A stretch of DNA of 11,340 nucleotides from Sphingobacteriia bacterium. Its GTDB lineage: Bacteria > Bacteroidota > Bacteroidia > UBA7662. The notes under the pieces were generated by a model that had not been told where the DNA came from, searched no databases, and saw nothing but the letters and a program-made list of their open reading frames with translations. The stretch spans positions 1-11,340 of the forward strand of contig RFPG01000028.1 of assembly GCA_009926245.1 (NCBI GenBank), written 5' to 3'. Positions 5,318-11,340 of the stretch are shown piece by piece. The position numbers and the translations under genes were made by a program. Position 1 is the stretch's first letter. Each line of letters begins with the position of its first letter.

Positions 5318-7816
5318 ATGCCAGTACGCCTTCATCGCCTGACCCGGGCCCTCCTGGTGGTTTTTTGTTGGACCCTGCTGAGCGTTCCTGCGGCCTTGGC
5401 CCAAACCGACACGTTGTTTTGGTTTGCGGCACCCGAGGCCAGCGCTGGATTGGGAGAGGTTCCCGTTTCACTGCACCTATCGGCTGGACCTGCGGGAGCC
5501 CAAATCACCGTGGATCAACCGGCGAACCCCACTGGATTCGCCCCCATCAATTTGACCGTGGCACCCAACAGTGTCTTGGTCCATGACCTCACCGCGCGCC
5601 TGGCCCAATTGGAAAACCAACCGGCCAACGCAATCCTCCAATTGGGACTGCGCATACGTTCCACCCAACCCGTTGGTGTTCTCTACGAAATCCGTTCCCC
5701 CCAGAACGCGGCCTCCTTTACCCTCAAAGGCAAGACAGCCTTGGGCCTGCGGTTTTTTGTGGGAGGCCAGTCCTCGTTGGCGGCCTGGGTCAACGATGCA
5801 TCCCTTGTTCCCGCAGCGCGCAGCCGCTTTGATATCGTCGCCACTCAGGACAGCACCCTCGTTACGGTCAACCCCCGAAGCGATATCGTAGGGCACAACG
5901 CCAACCAATCCTTTCAGCGCATGCTGATGCGGGGCCAAACCTATTCGGGGGTTGCGGTGGGAACGGGTGGTCTTAACAAAGTCAGCGGATCCCTGATTCA
6001 AAGTAACAAACCCATTGCGGTGACCTATTCGGACGATGCCGTCCAAGACCTGGGACAGTACGGTCCCTGCCGGGATATGGTTGGAGATCAGTTGGTACCC
6101 GTACAGTCGGTCGGCACCGAATACATTGTTGGCAAAGGAATCCTCAGCAACCAAGGAGGCAGCAATGCCCTGCCGGACCGCTACTATGTGACATCCACAG
6201 ATACAGGTACCGTCCTACGAATCAACGGGTTGGCCTTGTACACCTTTACATCGGCCGGGGAAACCTATCCCCTGACGGTCAACAACCCTTCCGAAATTAT
6301 CCAGACCAACAAACCGGTTTATGTATTTCATGTGACGGGAATGGGCTGTGAAGTGGGCGGAGCTCTGCTGCCGCGTATCCAATGCACCGGTTCTCGGCAA
6401 GCCCGCTTTTATCGAAACCCCGGCGATTCCCTCTACCTGCTGGCCGTTGTTCAAAACGGGGGCCAAGGGTTGTTCACGGTGAACGGTCTGTCCACGGTCC
6501 TCCAAGCTTCGGATTTTGCCCCCCTGCCGGGTAGCCAATGGTGGGTGGCCCGCAAGAATATTGGTCCATTGGTTCCGTCCAGCGGAACCGTCACCCTGCA
6601 GAACAGCGTTTATACCTTCCATGCCGGGCTCATATCAGGCTCATCGGACCTGGATGCCCAATCCGCCAACGCCATACGCTACGCCTACTTTTCGGATTAC
6701 GGCCTGAGTGCCAACCGAGATATCTACGATACCCTCTGCCAAGGCCAAGCACGATTTTTGGGAAATCGCCGATTTGATAGCACCGGCATCTACCTGGTAA
6801 CCTACAGTTCCACCACCCTCTGTGATTCGACGGTCACGCTTTTCCTGACCGTTTACCCCAAAGACACCTTCAACCTGACGCCGCGACCCGTTCAGGCTTG
6901 CGGTTCGTTTCGAATCAATGGCCGTAACATTACTGTTTCGGGGACCTATACCGACAGCCTGCGCAATCGCTGGGGCTGCGACAGCCTCTCTGTCCTGCAA
7001 CTCACGGTGCACCCCCTCTACAATCAAAGTCTGCAACGCAGCGTCTGCGATAGTTTTTATTTTGATGGTCGTTGGTTGCGGCAATCGGGCAACTACGCCG
7101 ATACCCTCCTCAGCGTCCAAGGCTGCGACAGCATCGTACGCCTCCAATTAACGATCGGCAGTAGTTTTACCGCCAGCGAAGAAGTGAGGCATTGCGGCCC
7201 TTACCGATGGCGAGGCCAAACCTACTCCAATTCAGGAACTTATACGCGATTGATCCCCGGACCCGGGGGTTGTGATTCCTTGCTGGAACTACAGCTTCGA
7301 ATCCTGGAGGTACCGGATGCCCTCCTGCCCGGACCCGTCGAACACTGTTTGGATGACGGACCGATTCGGTTGGAATTGGGTCAACCGGCTGGAGGTCGCT
7401 ATGTAGGCGATGGGGTGACGGGTAACCTCTTTGCCCCGTCCTTGAGGCGCGATTACGAAATACGGTATATTGTTACAAACCAAGAAGGCTGCAGCGATAC
7501 GGCCTTGCTGCGAATCAGGGTCCACGATGAATGCAACGCCTTTTTGCACCTACCCAACGCCTTTGCTCCGAATGACCCCAACAACGCCGTTAACCGAACC
7601 TTTGGAATGGTTGCCTACAACATTGCCAAGGTATGGGTTCGGGTTTACGATCGGTACGGACAAGTGGTTTTTGAGTCCGAGGACTTGAACTTTGGATGGG
7701 ATGGAACCCACAAGGGGCAGCCATTGCCCGCGGGCACCTATGTTTATCATCTAGAATACACCGAGGCCTCCCGTCAAAAAGGCCAACGTTCCGGCCTCCT
7801 GCACTTGGTTCGCTAA
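5318..7816 (+). CDS. Secreted IgGFc-binding-like protein with Cys repeats and T9SS type B sorting domain
   Basis: An 832-residue protein predicted to cross the outer membrane by the type IX system. Residues 1-28 are a Sec signal peptide (AALA before Gln29). The N-terminal half (~30-450; start DTLFWFAAPEAS, later SNKPIAVTYSDD and TNKPVYVFHVTG) resembles the IgGFc-binding protein N-terminal domain of bacterial surface proteins. Residues 468-663 hold four related repeats with a cysteine at the start and C-D-S near the end. Residues ~743-832 (LPNAFAPNDPNN, VRVYDRYGQVVFES, GWDGTHKGQPLPAGTYVY, final LHLVR) are the gliding-motility/CHU C-terminal domain that serves as a type B sorting signal and usually leads to surface attachment or release. 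The mature part has 14 cysteines, an even number. The gene is 18 bases after the redoxin gene, in one operon. It is probably an adhesin-like protein with unknown ligand. Confidence 0.9.
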   Translation: MPVRLHRLTRALLVVFCWTLLSVPAALAQTDTLFWFAAPEASAGLGEVPVSLHLSAGPAGAQITVDQPANPTGFAPINLTVAPNSVLVHDLTARLAQLENQPANAILQLGLRIRSTQPVGVLYEIRSPQNAASFTLKGKTALGLRFFVGGQSSLAAWVNDASLVPAARSRFDIVATQDSTLVTVNPRSDIVGHNANQSFQRMLMRGQTYSGVAVGTGGLNKVSGSLIQSNKPIAVTYSDDAVQDLGQYGPCRDMVGDQLVPVQSVGTEYIVGKGILSNQGGSNALPDRYYVTSTDTGTVLRINGLALYTFTSAGETYPLTVNNPSEIIQTNKPVYVFHVTGMGCEVGGALLPRIQCTGSRQARFYRNPGDSLYLLAVVQNGGQGLFTVNGLSTVLQASDFAPLPGSQWWVARKNIGPLVPSSGTVTLQNSVYTFHAGLISGSSDLDAQSANAIRYAYFSDYGLSANRDIYDTLCQGQARFLGNRRFDSTGIYLVTYSSTTLCDSTVTLFLTVYPKDTFNLTPRPVQACGSFRINGRNITVSGTYTDSLRNRWGCDSLSVLQLTVHPLYNQSLQRSVCDSFYFDGRWLRQSGNYADTLLSVQGCDSIVRLQLTIGSSFTASEEVRHCGPYRWRGQTYSNSGTYTRLIPGPGGCDSLLELQLRILEVPDALLPGPVEHCLDDGPIRLELGQPAGGRYVGDGVTGNLFAPSLRRDYEIRYIVTNQEGCSDTALLRIRVHDECNAFLHLPNAFAPNDPNNAVNRTFGMVAYNIAKVWVRVYDRYGQVVFESEDLNFGWDGTHKGQPLPAGTYVYHLEYTEASRQKGQRSGLLHLVR
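6719..7306 (+). repeat. Four tandem Cys-repeat units coded within the T9SS cargo
   Basis: Units begin near 6719, 6884, 7037 and 7181 (55, 51, 48 and ~42 codons). The shared pattern is C-x(2-3)-aromatic or small, x-G, then S/T-G-x-Y, then a C-D-S triplet (GCDS in units 2-4, LCDS in unit 1), and a closing strand such as LQLTV. Each unit has two cysteines, likely an intra-unit disulfide. The repeats are diverged at DNA level, so this is an old protein repeat rather than a recent duplication. Confidence 0.85.
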
Positions 7817-7822
7817 ACGAAC
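7808..7822. terminator. Small stem-loop in the convergent gap after the cargo gene
   Basis: GTTCG (7808-7812) and CGAAC (7818-7822) pair perfectly around a 5-base loop that contains most of the TAA stop of the cargo gene. It sits at the junction with the convergent lipoprotein gene (9 bases between the two genes). There is no T tract on either strand, so its function as a terminator is only a possibility. Confidence 0.25.
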
Positions 7823-7825
7823 TGG

Positions 7826-9226
7826 CTAGGGGCGGTTCTTTTCGGCAAAAAGCACCGCATCCCGTAAACGCAACGACATGGCGGTTTGCAATTCACCCAT
7901 CATCCCCGACACCGGGGCAAATTCGCGACGGCCGTTCAAAAGCCGCTCCATATCGCGGCGCTCTTGGCGTTCCGTAAAAACCTTGTCGGAGGGATCAACG
8001 CGATTGCGATCCGCCCACACCCCGGCATAGAGTCGGCTCTTATCCCCATCGTAGGTCACATAGCGTAGCTCGTCACCGGTCTCGACTTGAAAAATATCCG
8101 AGAAATAAACCTCCTCGTTCGATGCATTGACCATTTGGCACTGCACCTTCATACGAATCACACTGCGACCGGTCCACTCGGTGTATTCAACTTTCTTGTA
8201 ACGGGTTTCGGTTTGTTTTTGTTGGTTGGTCGGGTTCACCACCTCCACCGTGTATCCCTCCCAGCCCCTGCGGATCTCCGAACGCAAGTCCGGCGGAATG
8301 ATCTGAAGCTCAAGTACTTTGCCGCCGATGACGGCATTGGCCCCTAGGGAGCGAGCGGTTTCCAGGATGACTTTGTTACCCCCAAAGAGCAAATTCGCCT
8401 GTTGCTGCAAAGCGTTGTTAATGGCGACCTCGTCGACCAGCTGAATAAAACGGTTGCGTTCCATCGTAAGGGCCGATCGCAAGAAGGTATGCGGTGTTAG
8501 CATAAACGCAAAACCCGTGCTCCCATCAAAAGGCAGGATGGCCAGCTTCATCATTAAACGATTCTCGCAGACAATCATCATCGAGTCCAAGTTTCTGTAA
8601 CCTGGCAGAATTGCTTCGGCGTCTTTGAAGCGCTGGTGGGCCGCCCGAAAACGCTGACGGTCAAACATCGCCATGCCATCTTCGTAGACCGGAATCACCC
8701 GGGCCACCCGTTCCATTTGGGCCGCGTCCCGGTAATTGGGATCGACCCGCTTCATATCAGCCAAGACGGCCTGGGCTTCGGTGAACTGACCTTGGTCCAT
8801 CAGCCGGGCCGCTTGGTTGTAGGCCCCTTCCAGGTAGGTTGCTTTGTCGGACTCGTAGTCTGCCCGGTAACGGGCTGGAAATTCAAGGTCAACGCGCAGA
8901 GCCTCCAAGTCACGGTAAAACCTCTCGGCCTTGACAAAGGCAAAAACCGCATCCGTCAATTGTCGCTCCCGGTGCAATCGGTCAAACTTGAGCAGCAAAG
9001 CATCCAGGTGCTGCTGTCCCGAACGCTTGAGGCCGGTCCGGGCCTCAATCAAGGTAGGCTTGGCGCGCAATGCCCGCATGTACTGAAGGGAGGCCTCCTC
9101 GTATAAACCTGCGGCAGCCATTTCGTCGCCCTTGGCCGTCCATTTGCGGGGCGATTGGCAAGCCGATAGGCCCAGCAAAGACAGGGAAAGTACCGCCAGC
9201 ACGGCATAGCGCCTAATGCATGGCAT
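7826..9226 (-). CDS. Lipoprotein with TPR-like repeats and a CsgG-like domain
   Basis: A 466-residue lipoprotein: basic start MPCIRR, hydrophobic stretch, lipobox LSAC with Cys23. Residues ~29-215 are helical with TPR-like units (near 29-61, 133-165 and 181-213, each with a G-x-x-x-x-A pattern and a following proline). From LAILPFDG (~228) on, the protein resembles the CsgG/curli-assembly family: a long helix with ERNRFIQLVDE, then ARSLGANAVIGGKVLEL, then alternating strands (VIRMKVQCQMVNA, EEVYFSDIF). The C-terminal ~60 residues are charged helix. CsgG proper forms an outer-membrane export pore, but many CsgG-like lipoproteins have unknown roles, so no export function is claimed. In-frame ATG 9247 and TTG 9301 are alternative starts; 9226 gives the most typical signal peptide. 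It lies 58 bases after lspA, whose product would mature it. Confidence 0.75.
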   Translation of the reverse strand: MPCIRRYAVLAVLSLSLLGLSACQSPRKWTAKGDEMAAAGLYEEASLQYMRALRAKPTLIEARTGLKRSGQQHLDALLLKFDRLHRERQLTDAVFAFVKAERFYRDLEALRVDLEFPARYRADYESDKATYLEGAYNQAARLMDQGQFTEAQAVLADMKRVDPNYRDAAQMERVARVIPVYEDGMAMFDRQRFRAAHQRFKDAEAILPGYRNLDSMMIVCENRLMMKLAILPFDGSTGFAFMLTPHTFLRSALTMERNRFIQLVDEVAINNALQQQANLLFGGNKVILETARSLGANAVIGGKVLELQIIPPDLRSEIRRGWEGYTVEVVNPTNQQKQTETRYKKVEYTEWTGRSVIRMKVQCQMVNASNEEVYFSDIFQVETGDELRYVTYDGDKSRLYAGVWADRNRVDPSDKVFTERQERRDMERLLNGRREFAPVSGMMGELQTAMSLRLRDAVLFAEKNRP

Positions 9227-9279
9227 CCTAAATTCAAGAGTTGGCATGGGTTCCGGTTTTTGGTTCAAGCCGGTACAGC

Positions 9280-9287
9280 CAAAATTA
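9280..9287 (-). promoter_or_regulatory. Possible -7 box (TAATTTTG) at the lspA stop codon
   Basis: On the minus strand this is TAATTTTG, an exact TAnnTTTG match whose first three bases are the lspA stop codon. It could start a separate transcript for the lipoprotein gene, with a leader of roughly 30-50 bases depending on the start used. No -33 element at standard spacing is seen (TTTG at 9299-9302 is only 11 bases away), so chance is quite possible. Confidence 0.25.
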
Positions 9288-9851
9288 GGGGATTTCAACA
9301 AAGATTCGCTTGTAAAAGAACAAGCTCATGCCCACCCCCACCGAGATTCCAGCATCCGCCAGATTAAAGACCGGTCTGAAAAAAACAAAATAATCCCCAC
9401 CCCAAACCGGCAACCAATCCGGCAAAAATCCTTGGAAAAGGGGGAAATACAACATATCAACCACCCGTCCATACATCCAATCCTCGTAGCCAAACAAGCG
9501 GCCGTAAAACAAAGAATCCACGATATTGCCACAGGCCCCGGCCCAAATCAATGCCAAGGCAATGGTTCCACCGGTACGGGTTAAACCTCTGTGAATGGTA
9601 TTCCAGAAATAAAAACCCAAACCCACGACTGCAATAAGTCGAAACGAACTGAGCAATAATTTTCCGGTACGTCCCCCCCATTCCAAACCAAAAGCCATCC
9701 CGTTGTTTTCAATAAAGAACAACTGAAAATACCTGCCGAGCACCTCGATCGATTCCCCTTGGGCCATGTGGGTTCGGATCCAAAGTTTGGACGCCTGGTC
9801 CAAAACCAATAGACCAACGGCGACCGAGATCGCCAAGATTTTGGGTTTCAA
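9285..9851 (-). CDS. lspA: Lipoprotein signal peptidase (signal peptidase II)
   Basis: A 188-residue inner-membrane aspartyl protease that cuts the signal peptide of prolipoproteins before the lipid-modified cysteine. Family motifs are all visible: LDQASKLWI (17-25) in the first membrane helix, FIENNGMAFG (46-55), GNIVDSLFYG (108-117) and the catalytic pair Asp132 (GRVVDMLYFP) and Asp166 (FNLADAGISVGV). Length is longer than the E. coli enzyme because of an extra loop (~136-157, rich in aromatics and prolines), as I recall for Bacteroidota members. No ATG is available before residue 29 and an in-frame stop lies four codons upstream, so the start must be the TTG at 9851, one base after the dksA stop (TAGGTTG). 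Translation is therefore probably coupled to dksA. Confidence 0.95.
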   Translation of the reverse strand: MKPKILAISVAVGLLVLDQASKLWIRTHMAQGESIEVLGRYFQLFFIENNGMAFGLEWGGRTGKLLLSSFRLIAVVGLGFYFWNTIHRGLTRTGGTIALALIWAGACGNIVDSLFYGRLFGYEDWMYGRVVDMLYFPLFQGFLPDWLPVWGGDYFVFFRPVFNLADAGISVGVGMSLFFYKRIFVEIP

Positions 9852-9852
9852 C

Positions 9853-10233
9853 CTATTGCTTTAGTTTGGCTTCCATGGAAAGAGTCGCATGGGGTACCGC
9901 CATCAAACGCTCCTTTTGGATCAATTTGCCGGTTTCACGGCAAATCCCGTAGGTTTTGTTCTCGATGCGAATCAAAGCGTTTTCGAGGTGATCGATGAAT
10001 TTGCGCTGACGAGCGGCCTGCTGCGAATGCTGTTCTTTTTCGAGGGTTAAGGACCCTTCTTCGAGGGTAACATACGAATTGGACGTGTCATCGGTTCCGT
10101 TTTCGTTGGCATGCATGAGCTGTTCTTGGTGATAACGGAATTCAGCCCGGGCATTTTCGAGTTTTTCGATAATGACTTTGCGAAAATCCTGCAATTCTTC
10201 GTCGCTGTAACGGGTTTTGTTGGAGCTGTTCAT
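9853..10233 (-). CDS. DksA/TraR-family RNA polymerase-binding regulator, degenerate zinc finger
   Basis: A 126-residue cytosolic protein: helical hairpin (residues ~10-90, with a tip segment GTDDTSNS) then the DksA-type C-terminal motif YGICRETGKLIQKERLMAVPHAT. Family members bind in the secondary channel of RNA polymerase and, with ppGpp, tune stringent control. The zinc-finger region has only one cysteine (in YGIC) where canonical DksA has four, so zinc is unlikely to be bound. This reduced motif is, as I remember, usual for the Bacteroidota family beside lspA. The gene follows ileS after a terminator and a 73-base gap, and lspA follows 1 base after its stop. No clear TAnnTTTG box precedes it; the stretch 10234-10270 is short and shows nothing definite. 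Confidence 0.9.
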   Translation of the reverse strand: MNSSNKTRYSDEELQDFRKVIIEKLENARAEFRYHQEQLMHANENGTDDTSNSYVTLEEGSLTLEKEQHSQQAARQRKFIDHLENALIRIENKTYGICRETGKLIQKERLMAVPHATLSMEAKLKQ

Positions 10234-10270
10234 GATGGAGCGGGTAAAAAGGAAGCGTTGTGATTAGAAT

Positions 10271-10299
10271 TGAAAATTAAAGGCCAAATGGGGTTGGCC
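10271..10299 (-). terminator. Intrinsic terminator downstream of ileS
   Basis: On the minus strand, 7 bases after the ileS stop, GGCCAA-CCCCAT-TTGGCC forms a perfect 6-pair stem with a 6-base loop, directly followed by TTTAATTTT. This is the standard layout of a rho-independent terminator and would separate ileS from the dksA-lspA-lipoprotein genes, or let only part of the transcription pass. Confidence 0.75.
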
Positions 10300-10306
10300 G
10301 AACGGT

Positions 10307-11340
10307 TTAGGCAGGTTTGTTATCCACTTTGTCAACAAAAACCCGGATCACGAGGCCCTCCAAGTCGAGCACTTCGGCCCCCTCCCTGGAGGATGGCAGA
10401 CCTTGCTGGATGTCCAGGGCCAGGACTTCGTTGGCCATGGAAGCCCCGTGCTCTGCCACCAAGTCTTGGACCACCGGAAGGTCTTCCAAAATCAAGTGAA
10501 TTCGGTCGGTCAATTCGTACCCGCGGTCCTTTCGGATTTTTTGAATACGGTTGACCAATTCGCGGGCCGTACCCTCCAAGACCAACGAAGGACTCAGAGT
10601 GGAATCCAGGGCCACGGTCAGCGTTCCTTCGGAGGCCGTCTGCCAACCCGGAATATCCAAGGTGATGACTTCCAAGTCCTCTACTTCTAGAACACAATTT
10701 ACATCATCTACACGAAGCTCCAATAGACCCTTGTCCAGAAAACCTTGGACCTCCTGGGCACTGATTTGTTCCAGAGCCGTTCCCAACTTTTGGATGACCG
10801 TTGGGTAACGGGGACCCAGCCGCCTGAATTGAGGCCGCAATTTGCGTTGGATTTGCAAATCACCGGTGCCCGTCCAAACAATTTCTTTGATGTTCACTTC
10901 GTTGCGGATCAAATCCAACATACTCCCTAGGCTGTCGGTATCCAAACCTGCCGGAGGAACCAAACCCAAACGCTGCAGGGGTTGACGAACGCGAATCCCG
11001 GCTTTTTTGCGAAGGGACAAGGCCAGGGAACAAACCTGCTGGGCCCATTGCATTCGTTGTTCCAACTCCAGATTCATCTTATTCCGATCGGCCTGAGGCA
11101 TGCGGTCCAGATGGACCGACATCGGAGCATTGCCCGAACCTGCACCCATCAAATCCCGGTACAGGCGATCCGCATAGAAGGGAGCCAAAGGCGCCATTAA
11201 TTGGGACAAGGCCCGCAGGCATTGATGAAGGGTCGCAAAGGCGTTCCACTTATCGCGGCTCTTGCCATCTTTCCAGAAACGACGGCGGCACAAACGAACA
11301 TACCAATTGCTCAAGTGCTCGTCTGTAAATTCCTGAATAG
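10307..11340 (-). CDS. ileS: Isoleucyl-tRNA synthetase, C-terminal part (runs off right edge)
   Basis: The frame is open from the window edge to the TAA at 10307, giving the last 344 residues. The part begins IQEFTDEHLSNWYVRL then CRRRFWK, the start of the anticodon-binding helical domain of IleS (LSNWYVR is a strong family signature). The middle (MQWAQQVCSLALSLRKKAGIRVRQPL) matches the tRNA-binding domain. The end (TARELVNRIQKIRKDRGYELTDRI) is the C-terminal extension of the type 2, eukaryote-like IleS that many Bacteroidota carry. There is no C-terminal cysteine zinc cluster as in E. coli-type IleS. The enzyme charges tRNA-Ile in the cytosol. Type 2 enzymes are usually insensitive to mupirocin; that is family knowledge, not seen here, and the catalytic half is outside the window. 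The TTG at 11314 is an internal leucine codon, not a start. Confidence 0.95.
   Translation of the reverse strand, partial: IQEFTDEHLSNWYVRLCRRRFWKDGKSRDKWNAFATLHQCLRALSQLMAPLAPFYADRLYRDLMGAGSGNAPMSVHLDRMPQADRNKMNLELEQRMQWAQQVCSLALSLRKKAGIRVRQPLQRLGLVPPAGLDTDSLGSMLDLIRNEVNIKEIVWTGTGDLQIQRKLRPQFRRLGPRYPTVIQKLGTALEQISAQEVQGFLDKGLLELRVDDVNCVLEVEDLEVITLDIPGWQTASEGTLTVALDSTLSPSLVLEGTARELVNRIQKIRKDRGYELTDRIHLILEDLPVVQDLVAEHGASMANEVLALDIQQGLPSSREGAEVLDLEGLVIRVFVDKVDNKPA

Noticed and set aside
5477..6154. A 225-codon open frame on the minus strand opposite the T9SS cargo
   Set aside because: The translation has no family resemblance and lies inside the N-terminal domain of the cargo, which is clearly coding on the plus strand.
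6719..7306. DNA-level tandem duplication or a recombination hot spot
   Set aside because: The four units agree only in protein pattern; the nucleotide sequences differ and the units vary from about 42 to 55 codons.
9227..9284. Possible hairpin from CCGG repeats in the gap between lspA and the lipoprotein gene
   Set aside because: Only 4 bases pair over a 13-base separation, and there is no T tract; not distinguishable from chance.
1..11340. CRISPR array, tRNA, riboswitch, insertion sequence or phage/defence genes
   Set aside because: No regularly spaced direct repeats, no cloverleaf, no long leader for a riboswitch and no transposase- or integrase-like translation were found.

Overview
The window reads as ordinary chromosomal DNA of a member of the Bacteroidota. 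The evidence is a large secreted protein ending in a gliding-motility/CHU-type C-terminal domain (type IX secretion, type B sorting signal), a DksA/TraR-like protein with the Bacteroidota-style degenerate zinc finger, the gene order ileS - dksA-like - lspA, several exact TAnnTTTG (-7 type) boxes in front of genes, and no evident Shine-Dalgarno sequences. Base composition looks slightly above 50% G+C (not counted), which is high for Flavobacteriia, so I do not assign an order or genus. Gene density is very high: there is no gene-free stretch above 75 bases, and most neighbours overlap or nearly touch. I see no tRNA, rRNA, CRISPR, insertion sequence or phage gene.

Left part (1-2270, minus strand): an operon of a Gfo/Idh/MocA oxidoreductase, a conserved-type lipoprotein, and the first 140 residues of a polyprenyl-phosphate sugar transferase that runs off the left edge. 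The overlaps (11 bases, then an ATGA overlap) suggest translational coupling and a shared role in surface polysaccharide synthesis. Across a 37-base gap the divergent gene is pcm (isoaspartyl methyltransferase), which ends 2 bases from the convergent smpB.

Middle part (2994-7816): smpB is the last gene of a minus-strand operon, DtxR/MntR-like regulator - FlK-like thioesterase - smpB, with 11-base and 4-base overlaps. A 26-base divergent promoter region with two overlapping TAnnTTTG boxes separates the regulator from a plus-strand pair: a membrane-anchored or secreted redoxin-like protein and an 832-residue T9SS cargo. The cargo has an IgGFc-binding-like N-terminal part and four cysteine-bearing repeats.

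Right part (7826-11340, minus strand): the end of a type 2 isoleucyl-tRNA synthetase gene, a clear intrinsic terminator, then the dksA-like gene, lspA (with an apparent TTG start one base after the dksA stop) and a lipoprotein with TPR-like repeats and a CsgG-like domain.

No obviously new defence or mobile system is present. The most interesting leads are the redoxin/cysteine-repeat cargo pair beside a metal-dependent repressor, the regulator-thioesterase-smpB operon, and a set of promoter boxes so close to start codons that the transcripts would be leaderless or nearly so.
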